Source: Aliirhizobium wenxiniae (GTDB taxonomy: Bacteria > Pseudomonadota > Alphaproteobacteria > Rhizobiales > Rhizobiaceae). Taken from it: a stretch of DNA of 64,000 bases. Positions within the stretch are counted from its first letter, which is position 1. Every line of letters begins with the position of its first letter. This document shows positions 8,578 to 17,398 of this stretch, in pieces. A program made the translations under genes and the position numbers. The stretch covers positions 1 through 64,000 of the forward strand of contig NZ_JAEUAN010000021.1 in NCBI RefSeq assembly GCF_019511445.1, given 5' to 3'. The notes beneath the pieces are model-generated. The model ran no database searches and was not told the DNA's origin. It saw only the letters and a list, made by a program, of their open reading frames with translations.

Positions 8578-9245
8578 TATGCATCCCCCACTGTCTTCGT
8601 CTTTGTCTGCGCCGCTGCCGTCAGATAGGCTGTTGCGATCATGCGGGCTTCGCTGCGAAACCGGTCCGGATCGATTGTGCCTGCGGTGAGATTGCCAAAA
8701 CTGCCGCGCGACAGGCCGGCGAGCGCCGAAAGAAGCGTGAATGCCGCCTGTTCCGGACTGTTGAACGACGCATCCCCGGCCTTTTCAAGGATCCGCAGGA
8801 CGGAACCCTCAAGCCGTTTGTAGATCTCGGCCGGCAGGCGGAACTGGTCTATCGCGCCGGCAACCCGGTAAAGTGCCGCGGTCGCATCCGGCCGGGCAAT
8901 CTTCACCGAAACATAGGTGTCGGCGATCTGTTCGGCGAGAATGGAGAGAGGCTGTTTCGCATCATCGGGGCCAATGCCCTCCATGGCCGATGCCAACTCC
9001 TCGAAATGGCGCTGCAGTAGCGCGAAGAGCAGGGCCTCCTTGTTGGGAAAATACTGGTAGAGCGTGCCGACGGAAACACCGGCGCGTTCCGCGACCCTTG
9101 TCGTCGTCAGCCGCGTCAGTCCCTCGGCCAGTAAAACCTGAATCGCGGCTTCGTGAATGGCCTCCACGGTCGCGCCCGAGCGCGTCTGAACCGGAGTTTT
9201 GCGCACTTTCAGGCGCTGTGGAACGGCTGAACCTGGCTTTTCCAA
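8577..9245 (-). CDS. TetR/AcrR-family transcriptional regulator
   Basis: A 222-residue repressor. The N-terminal helix-turn-helix is clear (TTTRVAERAGVSVGTLYQYFPNKEALL, about residues 46-72), and the C-terminal domain would bind an unknown ligand. It is coupled to the kinase-like gene by a one-base overlap and faces the TRAP binding-protein pseudogene. A near-perfect palindrome in the intergenic gap is its likely operator, so it probably controls itself and the divergent gene. Confidence 0.9.
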   Translation of the reverse strand: MEKPGSAVPQRLKVRKTPVQTRSGATVEAIHEAAIQVLLAEGLTRLTTTRVAERAGVSVGTLYQYFPNKEALLFALLQRHFEELASAMEGIGPDDAKQPLSILAEQIADTYVSVKIARPDATAALYRVAGAIDQFRLPAEIYKRLEGSVLRILEKAGDASFNSPEQAAFTLLSALAGLSRGSFGNLTAGTIDPDRFRSEARMIATAYLTAAAQTKTKTVGDA

Positions 9246-9261
9246 AATGCGAATTCCGAAC

Positions 9262-9275
9262 TGAAGGATCGTTCA
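9262..9275. promoter_or_regulatory. Candidate TetR operator
   Basis: TGAAGGATCGTTCA is a 14-base palindrome with a single mismatch, lying between the divergent TetR gene and the TRAP binding-protein pseudogene. Position and symmetry fit a TetR-family dimer site; no binding has been shown. Confidence 0.5.
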
Positions 9276-9294
9276 GATATATTGCCGGGCGAAG

Positions 9295-10419
9295 ATGCGA
9301 ACAAGAGAAAGAGTTTTTCCTATGGCGACAGAACGAGACACATTCGGCGCAAACGGCATGAGCCGCAGACTGTTCATGGCGACAGCCACCTGTGCGGCCG
9401 CAGCGTCGATGCTGTCCGATGCGATGGCACAGACCGGCCTCCCGTCTGCCCCCCGCATTCTCAAGTTCAGCGACCACGAGCCGCTGGGCGGCATGCGCAC
9501 GCGGTTCCTGAAGGACGTCCTGTTTCCGGCGATCGAGAAGGAATCGAACGGCCGCCTGAGGATCGAGGATCACTGGGATGGCTAGATCGCCAAGGCCTAT
9601 GATGTGCTCGGCGCGGTCAGCAAGGCCGAGGGCACCGACATGGCGACCGTCGTGCCGGAATATACGGCCAAGGAAATGCCGCTGCACCAGATCTTCAAGG
9701 GCTTTCCGACCGGCCCGACCGGCGGCCGGCAGCTCGAATTCTTCGAAAAGGTCTATGCCGACATCCCGGCATTCCCGGCCGAGCTGGAAAAGAACGATAT
9801 CGTCCAGCTGTTTTTCGGCACCGGCTACCCGGTTGCCTTCTTCAGCACCGAGCCGATGGCCGGGCTGGACGGGCTTGAGGGCGGCAAATGGCGCTCCGCC
9901 AGTTTCTGGCATCTCGATTTCCTGCGCAATTCCGGAGCAACCCCCGTCCGCATGCATTGGGGGCCGGAAATCTACGAGGCGTTGAAGGCGAGGACGCTGG
10001 ACGGGCTGATGGTCAATGTCGACAGTGGCTACATGCTGAACGTTCATGACGCCGCGCCGCATGTCCTGGTTTCGAAGGATCTTTGGCTGGGCCATGTCTA
10101 TATCCTCGCCATGAACAGACGCGTCTGGGACGGGCTGGCGGAAGAGGACAGGCAGGCCATCCGCCGTGCCGGACAGGCGTCCTATGCCGCGCTTGGCAAG
10201 GTGATGGACGAAAGCTTTAATCGTCAGGTCGAGGATCTGCGCAAGGCCGGCGCGACCGTGCGCGTGCTTGATGTGGAAGAAGCGAAACGCTGGGAAGCCG
10301 CCATTCGCTACCGCGATATCCAGTCAAACTGGGCAAAGGAACAGACTGGCCAGGGTGTGGCGAACGCGGAAGCGACCCTTGCGGCCGTGACCTCGATCAT
10401 GGACGACATGGCCGGCTAG
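9295..10419 (+). pseudogene. TRAP transporter DctP-like binding protein with in-frame amber stop
   Basis: Encodes a periplasmic solute-binding protein of the DctP family with a twin-arginine signal (SRRLFMA, with a likely true start at 9358). The frame is broken only by TAG at 9583-9585. Reading continues in the same frame (IAKAYDVLGAVSKAEGTDMATV) to the natural end at 10419, and all later family features are intact (GPEIYEALK, DGLMVNVDSG). No permease genes are nearby. A single base change would restore it, so it may be a recent inactivation, a sequencing error or, less likely, suppressed. Confidence 0.8.
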
Positions 10420-10466
10420 CAGGCTGCACACCTTCCGCGCTGCCGAACAGTTGGGGCGATGGAAAA

Positions 10467-10486
10467 GGGGCGCCGATGGGCGCCCC
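10467..10486. terminator. GC hairpin after TRAP pseudogene
   Basis: An 8-bp perfect stem, GGGGCGCC / GGCGCCCC, with a GATG loop. Four T residues follow on the minus strand but none on the plus. The loop contains the ATG at 10476, which makes that codon a poor start for the next gene. Confidence 0.4.
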
Positions 10487-10553
10487 GTCACAACATCTTC
10501 ACTATCCGCGGCTAGGCAGGCCGGCATCCGGAAAAAAACGAGATGCCGACACC

Positions 10554-11174
10554 TTGCAGCCCAGCACGCCAAAAGTCGCCAAGACCGTCATCCACCCGTC
10601 GGTCATGCTCAGAGAGACGAGCATCGGCCAAAGCTGCGAGATCCTGTCGGACGGCATGCTGCACAATGTCGAACTCGGTGATTTCTCCTATCTCGGCCAG
10701 CGCTGCATGGTTGCCGATGCCACGATCGGAAAATTCTGCGCCATCGCGGCGGAAGTCAGATTAGGAGCGCCCAATCATCCGATGGACCGCCCGTCCATGC
10801 ACCGCTTCACCTATTGCCCGGAATATTACGATCCGACAGCAGAGCGCGACCATGCCTTCTTTCAGGAGCGCATGAATGATCGTGTCATCATCGGCAACGA
10901 TGTCTGGATCGGCCACGGCGTCATCGTGCTTCCGGGTGTCACGGTCGGAGATGGCGCGGTTCTGGCCGCGGGCGCCGTCGTCAGCCGGGATGTCGCCCCC
11001 TATACGATCGTCGGTGGTGTCCCGGCAAAGCCGATCCGCGAACGGTTTTCCCGCGATATAGCCGAAAAACTCGCCGCCATCGCCTGGTGGGACTGGCCTT
11101 TCGAGACGATCATGGAGCGGCTGGCGGATTTCCAGTCGAGTGATATCGAGGCATTTTGCGAGCGCTGGGCCTAA
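10554..11174 (+). CDS. Left-handed beta-helix hexapeptide acyltransferase (phosphonate-associated type)
   Basis: An acyl-CoA-dependent transferase of the hexapeptide-repeat class. The features resemble the DapH/GlmU-like family often found with phosphonate genes: [22 protein letters not shown], then [20 protein letters not shown] and [22 protein letters not shown], with a C-terminal AWWDWP. No phn genes are present here, so the substrate is open. The start is uncertain: ATG 10476 lies inside a hairpin loop, so TTG 10554 is proposed. The fold begins at VIHPSV. Confidence 0.82.
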   Translation: MQPSTPKVAKTVIHPSVMLRETSIGQSCEILSDGMLHNVELGDFSYLGQRCMVADATIGKFCAIAAEVRLGAPNHPMDRPSMHRFTYCPEYYDPTAERDHAFFQERMNDRVIIGNDVWIGHGVIVLPGVTVGDGAVLAAGAVVSRDVAPYTIVGGVPAKPIRERFSRDIAEKLAAIAWWDWPFETIMERLADFQSSDIEAFCERWA

Positions 11175-11187
11175 AAGGTGCCGCAGC

Positions 11188-11283
11188 ATGTCTCCCGAAA
11201 GTGGTCACCGGTTTCGGGATAAAGACATGCGCAAAAACAAGGTCTGAAGCACGGAAAGCGATCTGAAGATCGCGATGTGCTTC
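11188..11283. repeat. Rhizobial short palindromic repeat between convergent genes
   Basis: Two nested palindromes. The first, 11188-11229, pairs CATGTCT/AGACATG and CCCGAAA/TTTCGGG around the core GTGGTCACC. The second, 11245-11283, pairs GAAGCAC/GTGCTTC and GCGATC/GATCGC. The core recurs at 40913-40949. It lies between two genes that point at each other and probably also ends transcription. Confidence 0.6.
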
Positions 11284-11779
11284 AGGGCCGGGTCATCAGC
11301 ATTTCATCGTAATAGATGTCGCCCACTTTCAGGGAGCGCTGCTCCAGCCCGTATTGGATGAAGCCGGCGCGTGAATAGAGCCGTATCGCGGCCTGATTGG
11401 CGGCGCCCACCGTCAGGTTGACGCCCTCGACCAGCGGTTCCGCGTGGTCGAGAACGTGAGCCAGCAGTGCCGAGGCGACGCCGAGGCCGCGTGCCTGCGG
11501 ACGGACATAGACACCCCACAGCGTCGCCTTGTGCTTGAGCTTTGTTGCCGTCGGTATTCTGAGGCCCATGACGGCCAGAAGCTGCCGGTCGGGCATCGCC
11601 CACGCCCCGAACACCATGCCGTTCTCAAGATTGCCGGCAAAATGTTCGACACTCCGGTCGCATTCATCCTCGAAAGACGCGCCAAAGGCTTCGGGGTTGC
11701 GCTGCAGTCCCTCCAGCCTGATATCGCGATATGCCTCGGCGTCGCTTGTCGTCAGGCGATCAATGGTGAATTCCGTCAT
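11282..11779 (-). CDS. GNAT-family N-acetyltransferase
   Basis: A 165-residue acetyltransferase when started at ATG 11779. The extra 34 codons to 11881 overlap the rimJ gene and do not look GNAT-like. The acetyl-CoA loop (WGVYVRPQARGLGVASALL) and the C-terminal AIRLYSRAGF are both clear. It follows rimJ on the same strand, probably as a second gene of one transcript. The substrate is unknown. Confidence 0.83.
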   Translation of the reverse strand: MTEFTIDRLTTSDAEAYRDIRLEGLQRNPEAFGASFEDECDRSVEHFAGNLENGMVFGAWAMPDRQLLAVMGLRIPTATKLKHKATLWGVYVRPQARGLGVASALLAHVLDHAEPLVEGVNLTVGAANQAAIRLYSRAGFIQYGLEQRSLKVGDIYYDEMLMTRP

Positions 11780-11846
11780 GACATCTGGATAAGCCGAGTC
11801 AGGGACGGCCGCAATATTGCGCTGATAGCGCCGGTTGGGAACGGGA

Positions 11847-12413
11847 TCATGGCCGGATGGCGGGCGGGGTGCCGACATCATTGATCCGCGCCGTCAGCAC
11901 ATGGTCGCGCCACTCTCCGTTGATCTTGAGATAGTCCCGTGCTCGTCCTTCCACCTCGAAGCCGAGGCGGGCAAGAAGCGCGCCGCTGCGGGCGTTTTCC
12001 GGCATGTAATGCGCCATGATCCGATGGAGCCCGTAATGCTGCAAGACGTGAGGGATGAGTGTGTCCAGAACCTCGAACATTAGGCCCTTGCCCTGCATCG
12101 TCCGGTCGAGCGAGTAGCCAAGGTAGCAGGCCAGGAAGACGCCGCGCACGACGCTGGTGAAATTGGCAACCGCGATGATCTCGCGGTTACCTTCCAGTCG
12201 CACGACATACCTGTAGGCAATGCCTTTCAGGATCTCACCGGCGAAATCCATGGCGCGGATCTTCCACTCCTCGGGCGTATGATAACCCGCCGGGCGCAGC
12301 GGCTCCCAGCGATCCAGATGATCGCCATTGCGCAGGTAATAGGCACAAATATCCTCCGCATCATCAGGGCGGATGAGGGTGATAAGCGTGCGGTCCGTCT
12401 TTATCTGTTGCAT
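11847..12413 (-). CDS. rimJ: RimJ-type ribosomal protein alanine N-acetyltransferase
   Basis: Acetylates the N-terminal alanine of ribosomal protein S5 in enterobacteria. The 188-residue product shares the characteristic blocks of RimJ: DRWEPLRP, ANFTSVVRGVFLACYLGYS, GKGLMFEVLDTLIPHV, RIMAHYMPENARSGALLARL and EWRDHVLTA. The start ATG 12413 fits the family; a 19-codon extension to 12470 is unlike it. Orthology with E. coli RimJ looks good, but the target in this organism is inferred. Confidence 0.85.
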   Translation of the reverse strand: MQQIKTDRTLITLIRPDDAEDICAYYLRNGDHLDRWEPLRPAGYHTPEEWKIRAMDFAGEILKGIAYRYVVRLEGNREIIAVANFTSVVRGVFLACYLGYSLDRTMQGKGLMFEVLDTLIPHVLQHYGLHRIMAHYMPENARSGALLARLGFEVEGRARDYLKINGEWRDHVLTARINDVGTPPAIRP

Positions 12414-12519
12414 ATGGCCGCCTGTGATTTTAACGCATGTGTTTAGCCGTGGACCTGTCGTCGTTATCATATCTCAGGCGCGCCTTCCCAGATCTGCCTT
12501 CATACCAAGAGCCTAAGAC

Positions 12520-12957
12520 ATGCCCGCAGACATCAGAGCCGCCCTTTTATCCGATATCCCTGCCATCTTTCGGGTGCGAACCTCGGTAAGGGAGAACCAT
12601 CTCTCCATCGAGCAGCTTTCTCAGATGGGCATTACCGAGGAAGCAGTAGCCGAAATGATGACCGCATCTCCCTGCGCCTGGGCAGCGGTTGTCGATGACG
12701 AGGTCGTGGGCTTCTCGATGATCGATATCGACGACGCCTCGCTTTTCGCCGCCTTCATGCTTCCAGCCTTCGAGGGAAGGGGGCTTGGCAAAAAGCTGGT
12801 CGCTGCCGCCGAGGCAGAGCTTTTCAGGCACCACGCCGAGATCTGGCTGGAAACCGGCAGGCATACCCGGGCAGCCGATTTTTACCGGTCTCTCGGCTGG
12901 GGTGACGAGCAGGATATCGGCAAAGTCGATATCCGCATGACAAAGCGCCGTTCCTGA
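12520..12957 (+). CDS. GNAT-family N-acetyltransferase
   Basis: A 145-residue single-domain acetyltransferase. Motif A reads AAFMLPAFEGRGLGKKLVAAAE (about residues 80-101), and the C-terminal ADFYRSLGW is typical of the fold. It is divergent from rimJ across about 100 bp. The substrate cannot be told. Confidence 0.83.
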   Translation: MPADIRAALLSDIPAIFRVRTSVRENHLSIEQLSQMGITEEAVAEMMTASPCAWAAVVDDEVVGFSMIDIDDASLFAAFMLPAFEGRGLGKKLVAAAEAELFRHHAEIWLETGRHTRAADFYRSLGWGDEQDIGKVDIRMTKRRS

Positions 12958-12984
12958 GGTTCTGCTTGGCCTGTCGCCAACAAA

Positions 12985-13015
12985 AAGCCGTCCGCACACC
13001 TCGTGCGAACGGCTT
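12985..13015. terminator. Rho-independent terminator, probably bidirectional
   Basis: Stem AAGCCGT/ACGGCTT with inner CGCAC/GTGCG around a five-base loop and one mismatch. On the minus strand a run of five T follows, so it mainly ends the outer-membrane protein gene. It also lies 28 bp after the plus-strand GNAT gene. Confidence 0.8.
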
Positions 13016-13042
13016 CTCCTCGTGCCTGTTCAGGCGATATTC

Positions 13043-13678
13043 TTAGAACTTCACGCCGACGCCGACCTGGAAGACATGCTGGTTGAAGTCGACGTCGAGG
13101 CCGCCGATTTCGCCGCTGCCATAGTCGTTGTAGCGATATTCCAGCCGGCCGAAGATGTTGTCGGTAAAGGCGTGATCGACGCCGGCACCGATCGTCCAGC
13201 CATGCAGGGTGTCGTCGTCATTGAAGCCGGCAGGCCCGTCGATTTCGACATTTCGCGCCGTCCAACCGCCGGCTGCATAAACCAGCGTGCGGTCAAAGGC
13301 GTAACCGACACGGCCGCGCACCGAGCCGGAAAAGCCGCTTTCGGCATCGAAGCCGGCACCGATGCTGTCATCGTTCCAGTCGTAGTTCACGTCACCTTCG
13401 ATACCGGCGACGAAACCGTTAGAGAACTGCCAGTTGTAACCGGTAAAGGCGCCCAGCCGCCAGCCGTCGAAATTATCCGAGCCGACGCCTTCGAGATCGC
13501 CGTCACCCCAGCCGTAACCGGTATGGGCGCCAAGATAAAAGCCTTCCCAGGTAAAGGAGGGAGCGGTTTCAATGGCGACCGGCGCGGTCGGGATCTGCTC
13601 CACGGCGTCTGCTGCATAGGCTGCGGTCGATGCGCTGAGAGCGGCGACGGAAGCGGCGAGAATGAAAATACCCTTCAT
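13043..13678 (-). CDS. Outer-membrane beta-barrel protein (Omp25/RopB-like)
   Basis: A 211-residue outer-membrane protein. A cleavable signal peptide ends near residue 23 (STAAYAA), followed by a short proline-rich stretch and an eight-stranded barrel starting WEGFYLGAHTGYGWGD. The chain ends in phenylalanine (VGVKF), the usual signal for barrel assembly. The family includes Brucella Omp25/Omp31 and rhizobial RopB. GGAGGG stands eight bases before the ATG. Its exact role (membrane integrity, host interaction) is not readable. Confidence 0.85.
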   Translation of the reverse strand: MKGIFILAASVAALSASTAAYAADAVEQIPTAPVAIETAPSFTWEGFYLGAHTGYGWGDGDLEGVGSDNFDGWRLGAFTGYNWQFSNGFVAGIEGDVNYDWNDDSIGAGFDAESGFSGSVRGRVGYAFDRTLVYAAGGWTARNVEIDGPAGFNDDDTLHGWTIGAGVDHAFTDNIFGRLEYRYNDYGSGEIGGLDVDFNQHVFQVGVGVKF

Positions 13679-13848
13679 GGATTTTCCCTCCATAAGCATT
13701 GCGTGATGACAAGGCATGTAGGAGCGATCGCTAAAAAGGCTGTAGCAAAAATGTCACGCGCCGAAAAATCGATCATTTGATGGTTATTGATTGATCATTT
13801 TGCCTTTGATTTGAGCGCGGGAACATTGCGCCGCATCCGCGCGGCGAA

Positions 13849-14319
13849 TCAGCTCCCATCACCGCCGGAAAGCAACAACGCACCGCTTCCGGCACTCGCC
13901 AGCTGGTCGCCGGGATTGCGCAAGGGGCAGGCTTTCAGCGACAGGCAACCGCAGCCGATGCAGCCGGTCAGTTCGTCGCGCAGCTGTGTCAGCATCCCGA
14001 TCCGGTGATCCAGTTCTGACTTCCAGCGGGCAGAAAGCCGCGCCCAGTCCTTTGCGTTCGGCGTGCGTTTCTGCGGCAGGGATTTCAGCGCCTCGGCGAT
14101 CTCCTTGAGCGGCACGCCTGCCCGTTGCGCCACCCGAATGACCGCAATGCGCCGCAGGACGTCGCGACTGTAGCGCCGGTGATTGCCGCCATTGCGCCAG
14201 CTTTCGATCAGCCCTTCCTCCTCATAAAAATGCAGCGTTGAAATCGCCACGCCGGAGCGCTCGGCAGCCTGTCCCACACTCATGCCCTGGAGCGCTTTGA
14301 TCTTTTCGGATTTCGTCAT
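13849..14319 (-). CDS. soxR: Redox-sensing activator SoxR
   Basis: MerR-family activator holding a [2Fe-2S] cluster that senses redox-cycling compounds. The 156-residue protein has the winged helix at residues 14-50 and the cluster motif at Cys120, Cys123, Cys125 and Cys131 (CX2CXCX5C), exactly as in SoxR. It faces an MFS exporter across a sox-box-like palindrome. No soxS is present, as expected outside enterobacteria, where SoxR directly switches on pumps and oxidoreductases. Confidence 0.93.
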   Translation of the reverse strand: MTKSEKIKALQGMSVGQAAERSGVAISTLHFYEEEGLIESWRNGGNHRRYSRDVLRRIAVIRVAQRAGVPLKEIAEALKSLPQKRTPNAKDWARLSARWKSELDHRIGMLTQLRDELTGCIGCGCLSLKACPLRNPGDQLASAGSGALLLSGGDGS

Positions 14320-14328
14320 CTTTTGCCA

Positions 14329-14359
14329 TTGACCTCAACCAAGGTTGAGATTTTAGGGT
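14329..14359 (+). promoter_or_regulatory. SoxR-controlled promoter with sox-box
   Basis: The palindrome CTCAACCAAGGTTGAG (14334-14349) lies between a -35-like TTGACC (14329-14334) and a -10-like TAGGGT (14354-14359). The 19-base spacer is the over-long spacing that MerR-family activators correct. Compared with the enterobacterial soxS site (CCTCAAGTTAACTTGAGG), the half-sites agree well. It drives the MFS gene on the plus strand. Confidence 0.72.
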
Positions 14360-14368
14360 GCCGCCCTC

Positions 14369-14443
14369 GATGTGAGAAGACCCAACGTGAAAAGCCCCGA
14401 TGTGAAAAGCCCGGCTTGAAGCAGGCCGGCATGAAAAGGTACG
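14369..14443 (+). repeat. Five imperfect 15-bp tandem repeats in the MFS leader
   Basis: Units start at 14369, 14384, 14399, 14414 and 14429. The clearest are aacgtgaaaagcccc and gatgtgaaaagcccg; the last two are more diverged. They fill the gap between the SoxR promoter and the start codon at 14450. The 15-base period would encode a five-residue repeat, but no good start lies ahead of them. Confidence 0.7.
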
Positions 14444-14449
14444 AGTGGA

Positions 14450-15886
14450 ATGACGGAATTGATCGAGGAGCGGAACGGCCCGATGCGGGATGCCAGACCG
14501 GATGGAGCCGCGGCTGCGGGCTATGCCAGCCTGTTGCGCGGCGAGAGCGGCCGCATGCTGGCGCTGATTTCGAGCGGCATCGGGCTGCATGCCTTCAACC
14601 AGTTCGCCATCGTTTCCGCCATGCCGCTTGCGGCAGCCGAACTGGATGGACGCGATTGGTACAGCTGGGTCTACAGTCTCTATTTCATCGGCTCGATCGC
14701 CGGCGGCACGGCGGCCGCTTCTGTCCGTGACCGGCTCGGCGTGCGCATGAGCCTTGCACTTGCCTGCCTGGTTTTTACATTCGGCGGGCTGGTTGCCTTC
14801 GTCGCCCCTGCTTTCGGCTGGATCGTTGTCGGGCGGCTGCTGCAGGGCGTCGCCGATGGCCTGATCGTGGCGATTTGCTACAGCCTCATCCCGGCCAATT
14901 TTGCATCGCCTCTCATCGCCCGCGTATTCGCGGTTGAAGCAACCGTCTGGGCCGTGACGGCACTGCTCGGGCCGCTGATCGGCGGCCTGATCACCGAGGC
15001 GACATCCTGGCGGTTCTCGTTCCTCGCCGTGGCTCCTTTCCTGGTCACACTGGCGCTTTTCACCGCGCTTGCAGAACCGAAGACGAGCGGAGGAAGGGCG
15101 GCAAGCTTTGCGCCGGTTTCCGTCGGTCTCTGCGTGCTGACGGCACTCATCTTCGCCCTGTCTTCGGCAAGTGCTGAGCCGCTCTGGCAGGCCGCGTTGC
15201 TGGTCATCGGCATAGTGGCGCTGCTGTCGGTCGGCGTGCTCGACGGCCGTTTCGGTGCGCGGCTTTTCCCCGCCGGTTCGTTCCGGTCCGGCTCCGTGCT
15301 CGGCCGTGCCTTCCTCATCCTGTTCCTGATGTCGGCAGGGCATTCCGCCGGCAGCACCTATCTGGCGCTTTTCGCCAGTGACGTATTCGGTCTCGGACCG
15401 GCAGTCGTCGGTTATGTCGTCGTCACCATGGCGATTTCCTGGAGCCTCGTCGCCATGTTCGCCAGCCGCTACGAGGCTTTCGCGTGGCGTAATGCGACGA
15501 TGTGGTTGGGACCTCTCTTCTTGCTTGCCGGCTTTGCCGCGATCGCGATTGCGATCGGCCTCAACTGGCTGCCGCTGATCGTGTTCGGCCAGGCTCTGGT
15601 CGGCGCCGGTTTCGGTCTCGCCTGGGCCAATGTCAACGAAGCGGCGATGGATGCGGCTGACCCGCAGGACCGCGATCTCGCCAGTGCTCTTTTGCCCACC
15701 ATGTCCACGGCGGGCTATGCAGTCGGCGCTGCGCTCTCCGGCACGATCGCCACCGCAACCGGCCTGACGGCGAGCCTTTCAACCGGCTCTGCCGGCGATA
15801 CGGCCACATGGCTTTACGGCACTGCCGCGCTCGGCGCGCTGGTCAGCTTCGCCCTTGGCTTCGGCGTGAAACTGAAAAGGAGCTGA
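14450..15886 (+). CDS. MFS transporter, probably SoxR-induced efflux pump
   Basis: A 478-residue major facilitator with about 14 hydrophobic segments and the loop-2/3 motif in degenerate form (DRLGVRMSLA). A polar N-terminus of about 33 residues precedes the first helix. It is the only gene that the SoxR-type promoter can serve, so export of a redox-active compound is a reasonable inference. The actual substrate is unknown. Confidence 0.87.
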   Translation: MTELIEERNGPMRDARPDGAAAAGYASLLRGESGRMLALISSGIGLHAFNQFAIVSAMPLAAAELDGRDWYSWVYSLYFIGSIAGGTAAASVRDRLGVRMSLALACLVFTFGGLVAFVAPAFGWIVVGRLLQGVADGLIVAICYSLIPANFASPLIARVFAVEATVWAVTALLGPLIGGLITEATSWRFSFLAVAPFLVTLALFTALAEPKTSGGRAASFAPVSVGLCVLTALIFALSSASAEPLWQAALLVIGIVALLSVGVLDGRFGARLFPAGSFRSGSVLGRAFLILFLMSAGHSAGSTYLALFASDVFGLGPAVVGYVVVTMAISWSLVAMFASRYEAFAWRNATMWLGPLFLLAGFAAIAIAIGLNWLPLIVFGQALVGAGFGLAWANVNEAAMDAADPQDRDLASALLPTMSTAGYAVGAALSGTIATATGLTASLSTGSAGDTATWLYGTAALGALVSFALGFGVKLKRS

Positions 15887-15889
15887 TCG

Positions 15890-17293
15890 TCAGCCCTTCA
15901 AGGCCGCTTTCAACGTCTCGAAAATGCGCGGATCGAGCGTTTGCGAGACGTTGAAACGCATGCAGTTCCTTGCCGATTGCGACAGGCTGAAGGCATTGCC
16001 AGGGGCAAGCACGATCTGTTTTTTCAGGCAGGCGCGTGCCACATCGGCAGCGTCGGCCTCTCCGGGAAGCCGGCACCATAAAAACATGCCGGATTGCGGC
16101 CGCAGCACCGGTTCGATGCCGATCGAGCCAAGCCTCTCCGTCACCTCCGCCATCGCCTTGGAAAGCCGCGCCCTCAAGCTATCGAGATGCTTACGATACC
16201 CGCCATCCGAAAGCGCGGCATGAACGACTTCTTCGGTCATCCGTCCGCCGGCAAAGGACGTGGCGATCTTCAGGTCGGTCAGCCCCTCGATCCAATCCGG
16301 TCTCGCCGCGATGAAACCGCAGCGCGCCGCAGCCGAAAGCGTTTTCGAAAAACTGCCGATATGGATCACGCGCTCCAGTCCATCGAAAGCCGCAAGCCGC
16401 GGTGCCGAAACCGTCTCGAAATCCGCAAAGATATCATCCTCGACGATCGTCAGATCGAACTCTTCGGCGATCTTTAGCACCCGGTGCGCGGTGACGGGCG
16501 AAAGCACCGCCCCGGTCGGATTGTGGATCGCCGAATTGGTGATGTAGAGCCGCGGCCGATGCTCTGAAACTGTTGCGGCAAAGGCCGCAAGGTCCGGCCC
16601 GTTCGCCGTATAGGGCACGCCGACGATCTTTGCCCGATGCGCCCGTAAAAGTGCGTGAAAATTGAAATAGCAGGGATCGTCGACCAGCACGGTATCGCCC
16701 GGCTCGATCAGGAACCGGCAGAGAAGATCGATCGCCTGCGTGCCGGATTCCGTCAGCATGATCTCATCCGGCGAAGCCTCGATGCCGCGCTCACCCATCC
16801 GCCGCGAAATCAAGCGGCGCAGGGGCGCAAGTCCCAGCGGCGTGCCGTAGTCGGCAAGCGCGGAAGGTTCCGCACGCGACAAGGTTCTGAGAGCTTTGCG
16901 TATCGCCTCTTCCGGAAGCCATGAGGGCGGCAGCCAGCCGCAGCCGGGTTTCAGACTGTCTTCACTGCTTTCCAGCGATTGCCGCGAAATCCAGAAGGGA
17001 TCGACCGCCCGGTCGAGTTTCGGCCCTGCCTCGGCGGGTGAAAAGGGGGCTGCCTGGTTGGCCACATAAAACCCCGACCCCGGCCGCGAGACGATCGCCC
17101 CCTCCGCCACCAGTCGCTCATAGGCATCGACGACCGTAGAGGTGGAAACCGAAAGCGTAGCTGAAAGCGAGCGCACCGAAGGCAGCTTCGCCCCCGGCGT
17201 CAATGTCCGCCCGGTGATCCGCTGCCGGATCACACCCATCACCATCTCCGCCTTGGTTTCCGTTGCTCCAGCCGCGAGATCCATATTTCCCAT
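15890..17293 (-). CDS. MocR-family regulator (GntR helix-turn-helix fused to aminotransferase fold)
   Basis: A 467-residue transcription factor. Residues about 15-80 form the GntR winged helix (LPSVRSLSATLSVSTSTVVDAYERL), and the rest is a type-I PLP aminotransferase domain. Its Schiff-base lysine is visible in HIGSFSKTLSAAARCG and its substrate loop in NPTG. Members usually sense amino acids or pyridoxal phosphate rather than act as enzymes. It faces an EamA exporter, the likely target. Confidence 0.9.
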   Translation of the reverse strand: MGNMDLAAGATETKAEMVMGVIRQRITGRTLTPGAKLPSVRSLSATLSVSTSTVVDAYERLVAEGAIVSRPGSGFYVANQAAPFSPAEAGPKLDRAVDPFWISRQSLESSEDSLKPGCGWLPPSWLPEEAIRKALRTLSRAEPSALADYGTPLGLAPLRRLISRRMGERGIEASPDEIMLTESGTQAIDLLCRFLIEPGDTVLVDDPCYFNFHALLRAHRAKIVGVPYTANGPDLAAFAATVSEHRPRLYITNSAIHNPTGAVLSPVTAHRVLKIAEEFDLTIVEDDIFADFETVSAPRLAAFDGLERVIHIGSFSKTLSAAARCGFIAARPDWIEGLTDLKIATSFAGGRMTEEVVHAALSDGGYRKHLDSLRARLSKAMAEVTERLGSIGIEPVLRPQSGMFLWCRLPGEADAADVARACLKKQIVLAPGNAFSLSQSARNCMRFNVSQTLDPRIFETLKAALKG

Positions 17294-17299
17294 CCGTAC

Positions 17300-17313
17300 T
17301 GGTCATTGCACCA
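17300..17313. promoter_or_regulatory. Candidate MocR operator
   Basis: TGGTCATTGCACCA, an inverted repeat TGGT-N6-ACCA, lies seven bases upstream of the MocR start within the divergent region. Further ACTG/CAGT elements flank it (17297-17320). This is only a guess from symmetry and position. Confidence 0.35.
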
Positions 17314-17398
17314 TAACAGTTTCAATCAATTGTATCAGACTGTTTCTGGCAAAGCCACGCTTTCAGAAGGATAAGGACGATGCGTCTTGACGAAAAGA

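Noticed and set aside
14369-14443. CRISPR-like array
   Set aside because: The 15-bp units are directly adjacent with no spacers and no cas genes are nearby.
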